Shown: in pieces, positions 8,811 to 17,101 of the stretch
Layout of the letters: every line of letters starts with the position of its first letter
Position numbering within the stretch: position 1 is the stretch's first letter
From: Candidatus Binatia bacterium
Lineage (GTDB): Bacteria > Desulfobacterota > Binatia > Bin18
DNA length: 37,021 bases
Assembly: GCA_025057295.1 (NCBI GenBank)
Contig: JANWXO010000005.1
Location: forward strand, 1-37,021
Reading direction: 5' to 3'
Position numbers and translations under genes: made by a program
Notes under the pieces: model-generated
Databases searched by the model: none
Seen by the model: only the letters and a program-made list of their open reading frames with translations
Told to the model about the DNA's origin: nothing

Positions 8811-10279
8811 CCCGTATGGAGTTGTGCTTCCATCCAGAGAACGCCCATACCGTGCCGTATCGTGGTGACAAGATCCTCGTAGCGGCCAAGAGCATGGCCG
8901 TATTCGTCATGGATGCGGTGGCAGAAGCGGTGCTGCGGTATGCTCAGACCCATCCCCGTTTCCGCGTCGAACACCTGATCCAGGCGCTCGCAGCCCAGTT
9001 TTCTCCCGCTGAGGTGCTCGAGACCGTGCACGAGTTCGTCCAGCTACACATCCTGCTGCCTGCGGGGGTATCAGCGTTCCCTGCTGCGCCTCCAGCTCCT
9101 CAGGTTGAACAGGTTCCCTTGACCTCTTTGGTGCTCAATGTAGCCAATAAGTGCAACCTCCACTGTACCTATTGTTATGAGCCTGAAGAGGCGAAGTACG
9201 GCCCCGCTGCGCGACAGATGGATCTCGAGACGGCTCAGGCGAGTATCGATTTCCTCTTGCGACGAGCGGGCAAGAGCCGTGAGGTGCATGTCGTCTTCTT
9301 CGGCGGGGAGGCCTTACTGAATTTTAAACTCATGCGCCAGATTGTCGACTACGCGCAAGAGAAGGCGCACGCCTGCGGCAAGACAGTGGATTTCTCCCTC
9401 ACCACCAATGGCACGCTCTTGACGGACGAGATCATCGACTTCTTCCAGGCGCACCGTTTCGGTCTGACGATTAGTATCGACGGTCCCAGAGATCTGCATG
9501 ACAGTCGTCGCTCCTTTCTCACGGCTCGGGGCGAGCGCAGAGGGTCGTACGAGGTGATCGTGCCACGGATCCGTCGCCTCTTCGAACGCTATACAGCGCG
9601 GCCGGTCGTGGCGCGGGTGACCCTCACCAAAGGGACGGTGCACATCATGCGCATCTATGAGCACCTCACCGAGCTCGGCTTCTTTGAGGTCGGCTTTGCG
9701 CCCGTCACGGCAAAAAGGGGGGCGGTCTATGGTCTCGAACCAGTCGATCTGCGCTCTGTCCTCGACGGCTTCCGTGAGCTTGGTGCCTACTACGTGGCGC
9801 GTGCGCTGCGGAACCAATACACGGGATTCGCGAATTTGAGCACCCTGCTCACCGACATCCATCAGGGAACCAACAAACTGTTTCCGTGCGGGGCAGGGAT
9901 AGGCCTCTTGGACGTGGATGGGAATGGCGACGTATATTTGTGCCACCGCTTCCCTGGCGTGGAAGAACACAAATACGGCAATGTCAAAACAGGGCTGCAG
10001 TACGACCGCCTCAACGCCTTCCTGCACAGAGCTCAGGTAGGGCAAAAAGCTGTCTGCCAAACCTGTTGGATTCGCGGTCTCTGCGGAGGTGGCTGTTATC
10101 ATGAGGCCTACACCCAGTTCGGCGATGGTGCGTTGCCGAACGTGCACTATTGTGAGTTCCTGCGCGAGTGGACGGAGTACGGGATCGGGGTCTATATGGA
10201 GTTGCGGCGGAAGAACCCTGGATTTATCGAGACATGGGTCTTGCGTGGTCGTAGCGGGGCACCCAAGGAGCTGACGTGA
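8807..10279 (+). CDS. qhpD: Radical SAM/SPASM peptide maturase of QHNDH gamma subunit
   Basis: 490 aa; CNLHCTYCYE radical SAM motif; SPASM cysteines CGAGIGLLD...YLCHRF and CQTCWIRGLCGGGC...YCEF; GTG start overlaps the qhpA stop (GTGA). Confidence 0.93.
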   Translation: MTRMELCFHPENAHTVPYRGDKILVAAKSMAVFVMDAVAEAVLRYAQTHPRFRVEHLIQALAAQFSPAEVLETVHEFVQLHILLPAGVSAFPAAPPAPQVEQVPLTSLVLNVANKCNLHCTYCYEPEEAKYGPAARQMDLETAQASIDFLLRRAGKSREVHVVFFGGEALLNFKLMRQIVDYAQEKAHACGKTVDFSLTTNGTLLTDEIIDFFQAHRFGLTISIDGPRDLHDSRRSFLTARGERRGSYEVIVPRIRRLFERYTARPVVARVTLTKGTVHIMRIYEHLTELGFFEVGFAPVTAKRGAVYGLEPVDLRSVLDGFRELGAYYVARALRNQYTGFANLSTLLTDIHQGTNKLFPCGAGIGLLDVDGNGDVYLCHRFPGVEEHKYGNVKTGLQYDRLNAFLHRAQVGQKAVCQTCWIRGLCGGGCYHEAYTQFGDGALPNVHYCEFLREWTEYGIGVYMELRRKNPGFIETWVLRGRSGAPKELT

Positions 10280-10362
10280 TGGACGTCGGGGTAAGGGAGG
10301 AGGGGTGCGTGACCTCTCTACACTCTAATACCTCCTGAGCAGTGTTGGAGAAGGAGAAGCGT

Positions 10363-10698
10363 ATGAAACATCTGAAAGCCGCCAATCAGAAGGCCGAGAC
10401 GCTCGAGGCTGCGCAGGCAGTGGAGGGCCAGTCCCCGACGGAGGATATCGTAGGATTGGCCCAGCCCATGGGCTGTACCACGATCTATAATCCTGGCTGG
10501 GAAGTGAACGCGTGGGGTGGGGTGAATGCCATGTGCGCCCCGATGGAGGCCGATCTCTTAGGTTGTGCCAACGTGTGTTGGTGGCCCGCGCAGGTACCCG
10601 ATAGTCTGCAAAATTATCCGGAGTGGGCCAAGGCGTGTTCAGGGCTCAACCAAGAAGACTGGCGCAATCTCGAAGTGATATTCCCGAAGGGACAATAA
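10363..10698 (+). CDS. qhpC: Quinohemoprotein amine dehydrogenase gamma subunit precursor (CTQ-bearing, thioether cross-linked)
   Basis: 111 aa from ATG 10363 with SD ggagaaggag; leader MKHLKAANQKAETLEAAQAVEGQSPTEDIVG followed by LAQPMGCTTIYNPGWEVNAWGGVNAMCAPMEADLLGCANVCWWPAQVPDSL...; characteristic Cys/Asp/Glu/Trp spacing. Confidence 0.93.
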   Translation: MKHLKAANQKAETLEAAQAVEGQSPTEDIVGLAQPMGCTTIYNPGWEVNAWGGVNAMCAPMEADLLGCANVCWWPAQVPDSLQNYPEWAKACSGLNQEDWRNLEVIFPKGQ

Positions 10699-10817
10699 GA
10701 AGGCGTGAGACAACAACTTCTGCTCTCCGACTTTGTCCCACCTGGGGAAGAGCAGGCGGGACGTGTGCCACTCGGGGAGAAACCGGACTTTCCCGACACG
10801 GCGAAGAGGCAAGAGCG

Positions 10818-11900
10818 ATGAACGCCAGAGCCCGTATCCTGACCCCCTCTCTGTTTTCCCTCTTGTTGATAGCCCTGCCCCAGTCGGCATGGGCGAAGTG
10901 GTACCTCCTCGCGACCTCGGCGCCGAACACGCTCCACGTGATCGATACCGAGACCGATACGGTGGTGAAAAAGATCGCGCTAGAAGGCCGCGGGCCAGCG
11001 CTCAATATCGCCCCCAATCCTGCGCGTCCGCAGTATGCCTACGTGGTCAATAATCTCGCCCAGAGCGTGGCGATGGTCGACCTGGACGAAGGCAAACAGG
11101 TCACGAGCTTTGACCTGTCGAGTGACGGAGAGCTGGTCCGCACCCAGGCCATCGACGTCAACCCGCAGGGAACTCGTCTCTACATCCACGAGATGCCGAT
11201 CAAAAAAGAGCTCGGGCGCTACGAGATCCAGGACAATCGCATCAAGGTGATCGATCTCGACACGAATACGGTCATCAAAACGTTTCCTGCTCCCCGCCAG
11301 ATCATGGCCCTGGCCTCGGCGAAAGATGGCAAACGTCTGTACGCGTTTGGCGTCGGCGGTGATATTGCTGTGCTGGACCCCGAGCAGGGAACCCAGGTGG
11401 ATACGATTCCCCTCGTGAACCGCAACATCACTGGCATCAAACGCACCGACGGTTTACCGATCTGGAACCCGTATCAAGAGAACGATTTTCTGCTCTCGTT
11501 TGCCATTGTGACCACCGATGCGATCACCGGCCAGATGACCCTGGGTATCGCTGCGCTCGATCTCAAGCAACCGGATCCTGAGCTTTTGACGATCGAACTC
11601 CACCCCTTCTCTGCCGACACCTACGTGTTAAACGGCGCCTGGTCGCCCAGGAACAACAAAGTGTACTTTGCCTACAACAGTATCTGGAAAGTGGACCCGA
11701 CCACGCGGCAGGTCGAAAAAGCCGGGGCGGTGGACAATACCTATTTTTCTCCTTTCGTTCACCCTGAGGGCAAGAAGATCTACTGTGGCGGCAACTGGCA
11801 TGACATCGCGGTCTATGACGCGGAGACGTTGGAGCTGCTGACCAAGATTGAACTGGGACACTCGCAGGCCGGAGGAGGGATACGGTTTGTGAAGAGATAA
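10818..11900 (+). CDS. qhpB: Quinohemoprotein amine dehydrogenase beta subunit (beta-propeller)
   Basis: ORF 10623-11900 with ATG at 10818 starting a signal peptide (ILTPSLFSLLLIALPQSAWA); YVTN-like propeller repeats (NTLHVIDTETDTVVKKIALEGRGP, IKVIDLDTNTVIKTFPAPRQ). Confidence 0.9.
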   Translation: MNARARILTPSLFSLLLIALPQSAWAKWYLLATSAPNTLHVIDTETDTVVKKIALEGRGPALNIAPNPARPQYAYVVNNLAQSVAMVDLDEGKQVTSFDLSSDGELVRTQAIDVNPQGTRLYIHEMPIKKELGRYEIQDNRIKVIDLDTNTVIKTFPAPRQIMALASAKDGKRLYAFGVGGDIAVLDPEQGTQVDTIPLVNRNITGIKRTDGLPIWNPYQENDFLLSFAIVTTDAITGQMTLGIAALDLKQPDPELLTIELHPFSADTYVLNGAWSPRNNKVYFAYNSIWKVDPTTRQVEKAGAVDNTYFSPFVHPEGKKIYCGGNWHDIAVYDAETLELLTKIELGHSQAGGGIRFVKR

Positions 11901-11984
11901 CGTGCTACCGGGCTGCAGGTGGACATATGGATGAGCAAGGGCATCGTGCTGGCGACGGGCGGCTGTCGCAGAGATAAGGAACGG

Positions 11985-12629
11985 ATGTGCACAAGCGGAC
12001 GCCTGACGCGTCGGCTGTTTCTGTATGGGATGGGCGCGGCCCTCCTTGGGGGGCGTGCTCAGCCTGTGGTGCTTGCCGCACCTGGAACGGTTGCACCGAA
12101 CAGCATGTCCTTCGCGACCGTGGTCCAGCGCCGGGCGATGGTGCGGGCGTACAAACCCGATCCGGTGCCGGAGCGGACGATCCGCCGGCTCTTGCGATAC
12201 GCGGTGCGTGCGCCGAGCGCCGGCAACCTGCAGCCATGGGAGTTCATTCTCGTCAGGAGCGCTGAGAACCGTGACAGGCTCGCCAAGGCGGCCCTAGGCC
12301 AAACCTGGATGGCGACCGCGCCGCTCATCATCGCTACCTGTGCCAATATCCAGCGGTCCGGACAGAGATACGGAGCGCGCGGCACGTTTTACAGCTTGAT
12401 CGACACCGCCTTTGCCTCGTTGCTGATTTTACTGGGTGCCGTCGAGCAGGGCTTGGGAGCGTGCTTTGTCGGCGCCTATAACCCAGAAGAGGTAGCGAAG
12501 ATCTTGGCGTTGCCGGAACACGTGCGGCCAGTGGGGCTAATCACTATTGGTTATCCAGCCGAATCCCCGCGCAGACCCGGAACCCCGAAGATTCCCTTGC
12601 ACCAACTGATCCACGAGGAGAAATGGTAG
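11985..12629 (+). CDS. Nitroreductase-family flavoprotein with predicted Tat signal
   Basis: ORF 11919-12629; TRRLFLYGMGAALLGG twin-arginine-like N-terminus; nitroreductase motifs VVQRRAMVRAYKPDPVPERTIRRLLRYAVRAPSAGNLQPWEF and DTAFASLLILLGAVEQGLGACFVG. Confidence 0.82.
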   Translation: MCTSGRLTRRLFLYGMGAALLGGRAQPVVLAAPGTVAPNSMSFATVVQRRAMVRAYKPDPVPERTIRRLLRYAVRAPSAGNLQPWEFILVRSAENRDRLAKAALGQTWMATAPLIIATCANIQRSGQRYGARGTFYSLIDTAFASLLILLGAVEQGLGACFVGAYNPEEVAKILALPEHVRPVGLITIGYPAESPRRPGTPKIPLHQLIHEEKW

Positions 12630-12776
12630 ACGCGGCTCTCCTGCAGGAGGAGTGCTCTCGCCGTGGCGAAGAGAAGCGAGCAGCACCCCCTCGCTTGTGT
12701 CGGTGCCGCTCCGAAGGAAAGTCTCTTCTGGCAGCGGTCACCGTCGTATCCTTGTGGGGAGCGTAGGTGAAAGACT

Positions 12777-12804
12777 TGACAGATTGCTATTGCCTCATCT
12801 GTCA
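12777..12804. repeat. Perfect 8-bp inverted repeat TGACAGAT-N12-ATCTGTCA
   Basis: 12777-12784 and 12797-12804 are exact reverse complements, 43 nt upstream of the ATG at 12847. Confidence 0.7.
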
Positions 12805-12846
12805 GAAGGCTGTATCCAAGTCGGGATAGCAGAGGAGAGCTGCGCA

Positions 12847-13050
12847 ATGGCAATGATGATCAGGAGGGAGTACGAGGCGCTCAAAGAAGCTGACGCCAGC
12901 GAAGAAAAAGCGCCCAAAGCAGCGGGAGCGATTGCTGCTTCCGCAACCCGCTTTGCCAAGATCGAGGCCGACTTTATTCTGCTGAGGTGGATAGTCGGAT
13001 ATCTGGTCGCTGCCACGACCGCCGTCATGCGGCGCGTCTTTGCCCTGTAA
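12847..13050 (+). CDS. Small coiled-coil / C-terminal TM protein (DUF1640-like)
   Basis: In-frame ATG at 12847 in ORF 12652-13050: MAMMIRREYEALKEADASEEKAPKAAGAIAASATRFAKIEADFILLRWIVGYLVAATTAVMRRVFAL. Confidence 0.6.
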   Translation: MAMMIRREYEALKEADASEEKAPKAAGAIAASATRFAKIEADFILLRWIVGYLVAATTAVMRRVFAL

Positions 13051-13219
13051 CCCCATTCTCATGAGGGGAACAGGTTTTTTACCCATTGCTTTTCCCGCTT
13101 TCTTGCTCTCCGTAGAGAGGTGAGGCTGGGGACATCGCAGTGATAGCTCTCCTGTTGCAAATCTGGGAAGGGTCAGGTCTTATGGTGGGTGCGAGCGGGG
13201 ACGAAAAGAGTCGCACGGA

Positions 13220-14041
13220 GTGCTCATGGTAGAAAACGCTCTGCAGAACATCAAAGATTTCCATGATGTCATCCGCTTGCTGGAAGAGCATCCGGAATGG
13301 CGAGCCGAGCTGCGCCGTTTGATATTGACGGACGAGCTCCTTGCGTTGCCGCAACGGATAGATCGTCTGAGCGAGCAGGTTGCGGCGCTAGCGGAGGCGC
13401 AGGCGCGGACGGAGGCGCGGGTGGCTGAGTTAGCCGAGGCCCAGGCACGCACGGATGCACGGGTGACAGCGCTGGTGGAGGCACAGGCGCGGACGGAGGC
13501 GCGGGTAGCCGAGTTGGCCGAGGCGCAGGCGCGCACTGAGGCCCAGGTGGCGCTCTTGACTAATCGCGTTGATGTCCTGGCCCAGGTGCAGCAGCGGCTG
13601 CTCGACGATATCGGTACGCTCAAGGGGCGCGACCTAGAGCGTACCTACCAGGAAAAAGCAGCGGTCTTCTTCGACAGCATCGTGCAGGAGCCGCGCGTGC
13701 TCCCCTTTGCTGAGATTCGCCCCTTACTCGATGATGCGGTGCGCCGTGGAGTGCTCTCAGCTGAAGAACGGCGGGAGCTGATCCGTACCGATCTGTTCGT
13801 TCAGGGGAGGCACCCCGACACCGGGGAGGCCATGTATCTGGTCGTCGAGGTGTCATGGAGCGTGTATAGTACAGATGTCGAGCGTGCAGCTACGCGGGCC
13901 GCGTTGCTCCGCAAACTCGACGTGCCAGTCGTTGCGGTTGTCGCGGGCATGGGGATTATGCCTGAGGCGCATCGCGAAGCGACCAACCGCGGTGTATGGC
14001 AGATGATCGACGGCACGGCAGTGCCCCCTGTTGCAGCCTGA
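13220..14041 (+). CDS. Coiled-coil protein with C-terminal domain resembling DUF3782-type proteins
   Basis: 273 aa; central repetitive coiled coil LAEAQARTEARVAE x4, then an alpha/beta C-terminal region with YLVVEVS motif. Confidence 0.65.
   Translation: MLMVENALQNIKDFHDVIRLLEEHPEWRAELRRLILTDELLALPQRIDRLSEQVAALAEAQARTEARVAELAEAQARTDARVTALVEAQARTEARVAELAEAQARTEAQVALLTNRVDVLAQVQQRLLDDIGTLKGRDLERTYQEKAAVFFDSIVQEPRVLPFAEIRPLLDDAVRRGVLSAEERRELIRTDLFVQGRHPDTGEAMYLVVEVSWSVYSTDVERAATRAALLRKLDVPVVAVVAGMGIMPEAHREATNRGVWQMIDGTAVPPVAA
13388..13555 (+). repeat. 42-bp (14-aa) tandem repeat, 4 units, in coiled-coil gene
   Basis: In-frame units 13388-13429, 13430-13471, 13472-13513, 13514-13555 encoding L(A/V)EAQART(E/D)A(R/Q)V.. 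Confidence 0.85.
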
Positions 14042-14070
14042 GGTGGGCTATCTGGAAGTGAGGAGGTATT

Positions 14071-15318
14071 ATGCAACGCATGTGCGTGGTGCTCGGGGGA
14101 GTTGTGTTGCTGTTCGTGCAGCCAGCCTATGCGGAGCTCCCCGCTGAGGTTCTACAACAGGTCTTTTCCCCCTACGCGATAGAGAAACCTTCCGTGCCAG
14201 GCCTGACGCCGGGAATGGTGATCTCCCGAGAGACCTGGGAAGCGGCCAAAGACTACCTCCCACTGGAGATCCTCGACAGAGTGAAAGCTGGGGAGTTCCA
14301 ATTTTCCATCCAGGAGACGACCGATTTGCCGGTGAGTGAGGCGTACGTCGAGGCCACGCGAAAATATGCGGAGCAGGTCAGAATTGGACCTGACGGGGAG
14401 CTCGAAGGGTACGTTGCCGGGCTACCGTTTCCGCGTCTCGACCCGACCGATCCGTCCGCCGGTCTCAAGGCAGCGTGGAACATGCGTCACCGCGACTTCG
14501 GCGATATCGTGCAGGTGTGGAATACGTTCCGCCTGGTGCCGGAGTCCGGCCTTCCAGATCGAGAGATCGAAAACTACTATGTGGTGGCGTATGGCATGCA
14601 CCGCCCCATTTCCGACGGCATGAACCCAAACAAGTGGGAGCGAGATGGCATCCTCTACAAAGAGTTTTTTCACATTACCAATCCATTCGACTTGAAGAAC
14701 ACCATGTCGCTCAAGCACCGTTACGTGCGCGACCAGGCCAACGACGACAACTGGGTCTACACTCCGGCGAGCCGTAAGATCCGTAAGGTGATCGTCAAGC
14801 ACGAAGACGCATCGTATGACTCCGGCTTTCTCAACGAGGACTTCTTCGGCTTTTGGGGGTATATCCGCTCGTACGAGTGGAAACTGCTCGGGAAAAAGCG
14901 ACTACTGGCACCGATTGGGATCAAGGCGGTCAGCGCCACGTTCGGCGGGCGCGGTTCGTGGTATCCGGTCGATCCCTGGGAACTGCGGGAGATGATCGTG
15001 CTGGAAGGCACGCCCAAGGCGAGTGGCCATCCCTACAGCAGGCGCGTCCTCTACATCGACCAGCAGACGTTCGTGCCGGTCTACGTGCTCCTTTATAAGC
15101 GGGACGGGGCACATCAGAAGACCCTATTCGAACTGTACGGCAATCCCCAGTACAATCCGGGCAACGAGCACGTGCGCGTGCCCCTGTGGGCCGGAGAGTC
15201 GATGATCGACTACGACAATCGCTTTGCGTCCATGACGGTGGTGACCAAGATTCTCTACAACCAACCGGTACCGGAGGACTTTTTTAACCTCGAGAAAATC
15301 GTCTCGCGGGGGCAGTGA
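14071..15318 (+). CDS. DUF1329 family exported protein
   Basis: 415 aa with signal peptide; AWNMRHRDFGDIV, KYRYVRD-type and YDNRFASMTVVTKILYNQPVPEDFFN segments typical of DUF1329 proteins; immediately upstream of a DUF1302-like gene. Confidence 0.8.
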   Translation: MQRMCVVLGGVVLLFVQPAYAELPAEVLQQVFSPYAIEKPSVPGLTPGMVISRETWEAAKDYLPLEILDRVKAGEFQFSIQETTDLPVSEAYVEATRKYAEQVRIGPDGELEGYVAGLPFPRLDPTDPSAGLKAAWNMRHRDFGDIVQVWNTFRLVPESGLPDREIENYYVVAYGMHRPISDGMNPNKWERDGILYKEFFHITNPFDLKNTMSLKHRYVRDQANDDNWVYTPASRKIRKVIVKHEDASYDSGFLNEDFFGFWGYIRSYEWKLLGKKRLLAPIGIKAVSATFGGRGSWYPVDPWELREMIVLEGTPKASGHPYSRRVLYIDQQTFVPVYVLLYKRDGAHQKTLFELYGNPQYNPGNEHVRVPLWAGESMIDYDNRFASMTVVTKILYNQPVPEDFFNLEKIVSRGQ

Positions 15319-15337
15319 GAGGAACGCGGGGTCGGGG

Positions 15338-17032
15338 GTGAGGATGCGCAGTGCGAGATGGTGGCGGGTAGGAGGGATCTTCTTCGTTCTTTTCCCTGTG
15401 GGGATTGTTTGCCATGCGGATTTGACCTACGGTCCGGTGTCGCTCTCCGGCAACGTGCAGACGCAGCAGATCTTGCGCCACCCGGAGCCCGAGAAGTGGT
15501 CGATCGTCCAGCAGCGCAACACGTTGCGCCTGCGTCTCGAAGTGGACTGGATCGCCAATGGACACCTACTCAACCGCGTGGCCGTGCCGTGGATCCAACG
15601 CGCTCACTTTGTCGCTTTGTATCGGGGGGTGTATGATAGCGTCTATGATTTCCTGCCGGGGCCGCGGCAAGAGGCGTTCCCTTACCGTGGGCCGACACGG
15701 CGAGATGGGAAGCTTGCCGACCTGACCGACGGGGCAGCGCACGCGCTACGGTTCGAGAGCGACTTCCGCGAGGTGTATACAGACCTCGAATTCGCGACCC
15801 TGCCGCTCTCCTTGCGTGTGGGACGACAGATGGTCGTCTGGGGAGAGTCGGACAACCTGCGCATGCTCGACCGCACCAATGCGCTCGACGCCACCTGGCA
15901 CGGCGGCGGAGTTGGGCTGGAGACCTGGGATGACTTGCGTATTCCCTATTGGATGGTCAAAGCGGTGTACAGCGGCGGCCGCCTGGGGCCGCTGAGCGAT
16001 ACGTTTCTGGAAACATATTGGGTGCCCGGATTGTGGGTGCCGGCCAAGATCGGGTTCTTACCTGGCCGACCGTGGAGCGCCCCGACTCCCAATCCGTTTG
16101 CTGGCAGTCCGACTGGCGGCAACTTTGCCCTGCTCAAAGGGACGGTTCTCGGACGTCAGGGGGACTATGCCCGAACCCCGGGCGATAACAGTCAGGTTGG
16201 GGTTCGCGTCGGTGCCACGACCCCGCAGGGGTTGACGTTGACTCTGAATTACCTGTATCAGCGCATCGCGCACGACGATGGGATGAATACGACGAGCCTG
16301 CGGGGCCGGAACCAGTGTCGCTTCGGTACCCCAGGGTGCACATCAGCGTTCGAGGTTGCGCGCCAAAACACCCTCCTGCTCGCACGTGGCGTCCTGCCCG
16401 CGGAGGCGTATTATCCCTATGTCCACACTATCGGTCTGTCCGCCAGCTATGCGGATGATACCTACACCCAGGGTGTGTGGCGCATGGAAACGATCTACGA
16501 ATTTGGCAAGCCGTTTGCAGACAAACGGCGGCCAATCCTGATTCTCGATTCTCAAGGGTTGCCGGTGCCGAGTGGCCTCTTTGAGGTGAAAAAGAGCGAC
16601 GCCTGGCAGGCGTTCGTGGGGTTCGATCGGCCGACGTGGATTCGGTCGCTCAACCGGCGCTCGACGTTTTTCCTCACGACCCAGCTCTTCTGGCAGTATA
16701 TCCCCACCGGGACGAGACGCTTCCAGGGGCAGTTGTCTCCTACCGACAAGGTTCGTCAGTGGGAGGTGGTCGGTACGGTAGCGGCGAGTACCGTCTACCT
16801 GCGGGGGACCCTGTTGCCGCTCGCCTTTTTCGTCCTCGATCCGATCAATCGCTACAGCTCGCAGTTTGGCTGGGTGGTGGACTATTATCTGCGACCGAAC
16901 CTCATCGTCCGACTGGCACAAGCCTATTTCTTTGTTCCCGGCTACGGCGGTGTGGTGGATGAAGCCTGGGGGTTGGGGGGACTCTACCGGCGCCGGGACG
17001 AGACCGTCTTGCGGGTGACGTACCAGTTTTGA
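15338..17032 (+). CDS. DUF1302-like outer membrane protein
   Basis: 564 aa; signal peptide, beta-barrel-like pattern, VGRQMVVWGESDNLRMLDRTNALDATWHG motif, C-terminal aromatic (RVTYQF). Confidence 0.75.
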   Translation: MRMRSARWWRVGGIFFVLFPVGIVCHADLTYGPVSLSGNVQTQQILRHPEPEKWSIVQQRNTLRLRLEVDWIANGHLLNRVAVPWIQRAHFVALYRGVYDSVYDFLPGPRQEAFPYRGPTRRDGKLADLTDGAAHALRFESDFREVYTDLEFATLPLSLRVGRQMVVWGESDNLRMLDRTNALDATWHGGGVGLETWDDLRIPYWMVKAVYSGGRLGPLSDTFLETYWVPGLWVPAKIGFLPGRPWSAPTPNPFAGSPTGGNFALLKGTVLGRQGDYARTPGDNSQVGVRVGATTPQGLTLTLNYLYQRIAHDDGMNTTSLRGRNQCRFGTPGCTSAFEVARQNTLLLARGVLPAEAYYPYVHTIGLSASYADDTYTQGVWRMETIYEFGKPFADKRRPILILDSQGLPVPSGLFEVKKSDAWQAFVGFDRPTWIRSLNRRSTFFLTTQLFWQYIPTGTRRFQGQLSPTDKVRQWEVVGTVAASTVYLRGTLLPLAFFVLDPINRYSSQFGWVVDYYLRPNLIVRLAQAYFFVPGYGGVVDEAWGLGGLYRRRDETVLRVTYQF

Positions 17033-17101
17033 GATGTCGCCTGTGCTAGCAGTCCGGTTGGGGAAGTGCTAAGGAAACCTCCACGAACGCAGGAGGAGGT
17101 C

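Noticed and set aside
10623-10817. N-terminal extension of the QhpB ORF overlapping qhpC
   Set aside because: The ATG at 10818 starts a proper signal peptide; the upstream part overlaps the qhpC coding sequence and is Arg-rich without signal features.
13051-13080. CCCC-attctcatga-GGGG followed by a T-run considered as a rho-independent terminator
   Set aside because: Only 4 bp of clean stem and the T-run is separated from it by several bases; too weak to call.
13388-13555. Tandem repeats considered as a possible CRISPR array
   Set aside because: Units are contiguous 42-bp in-frame coding repeats without spacers.
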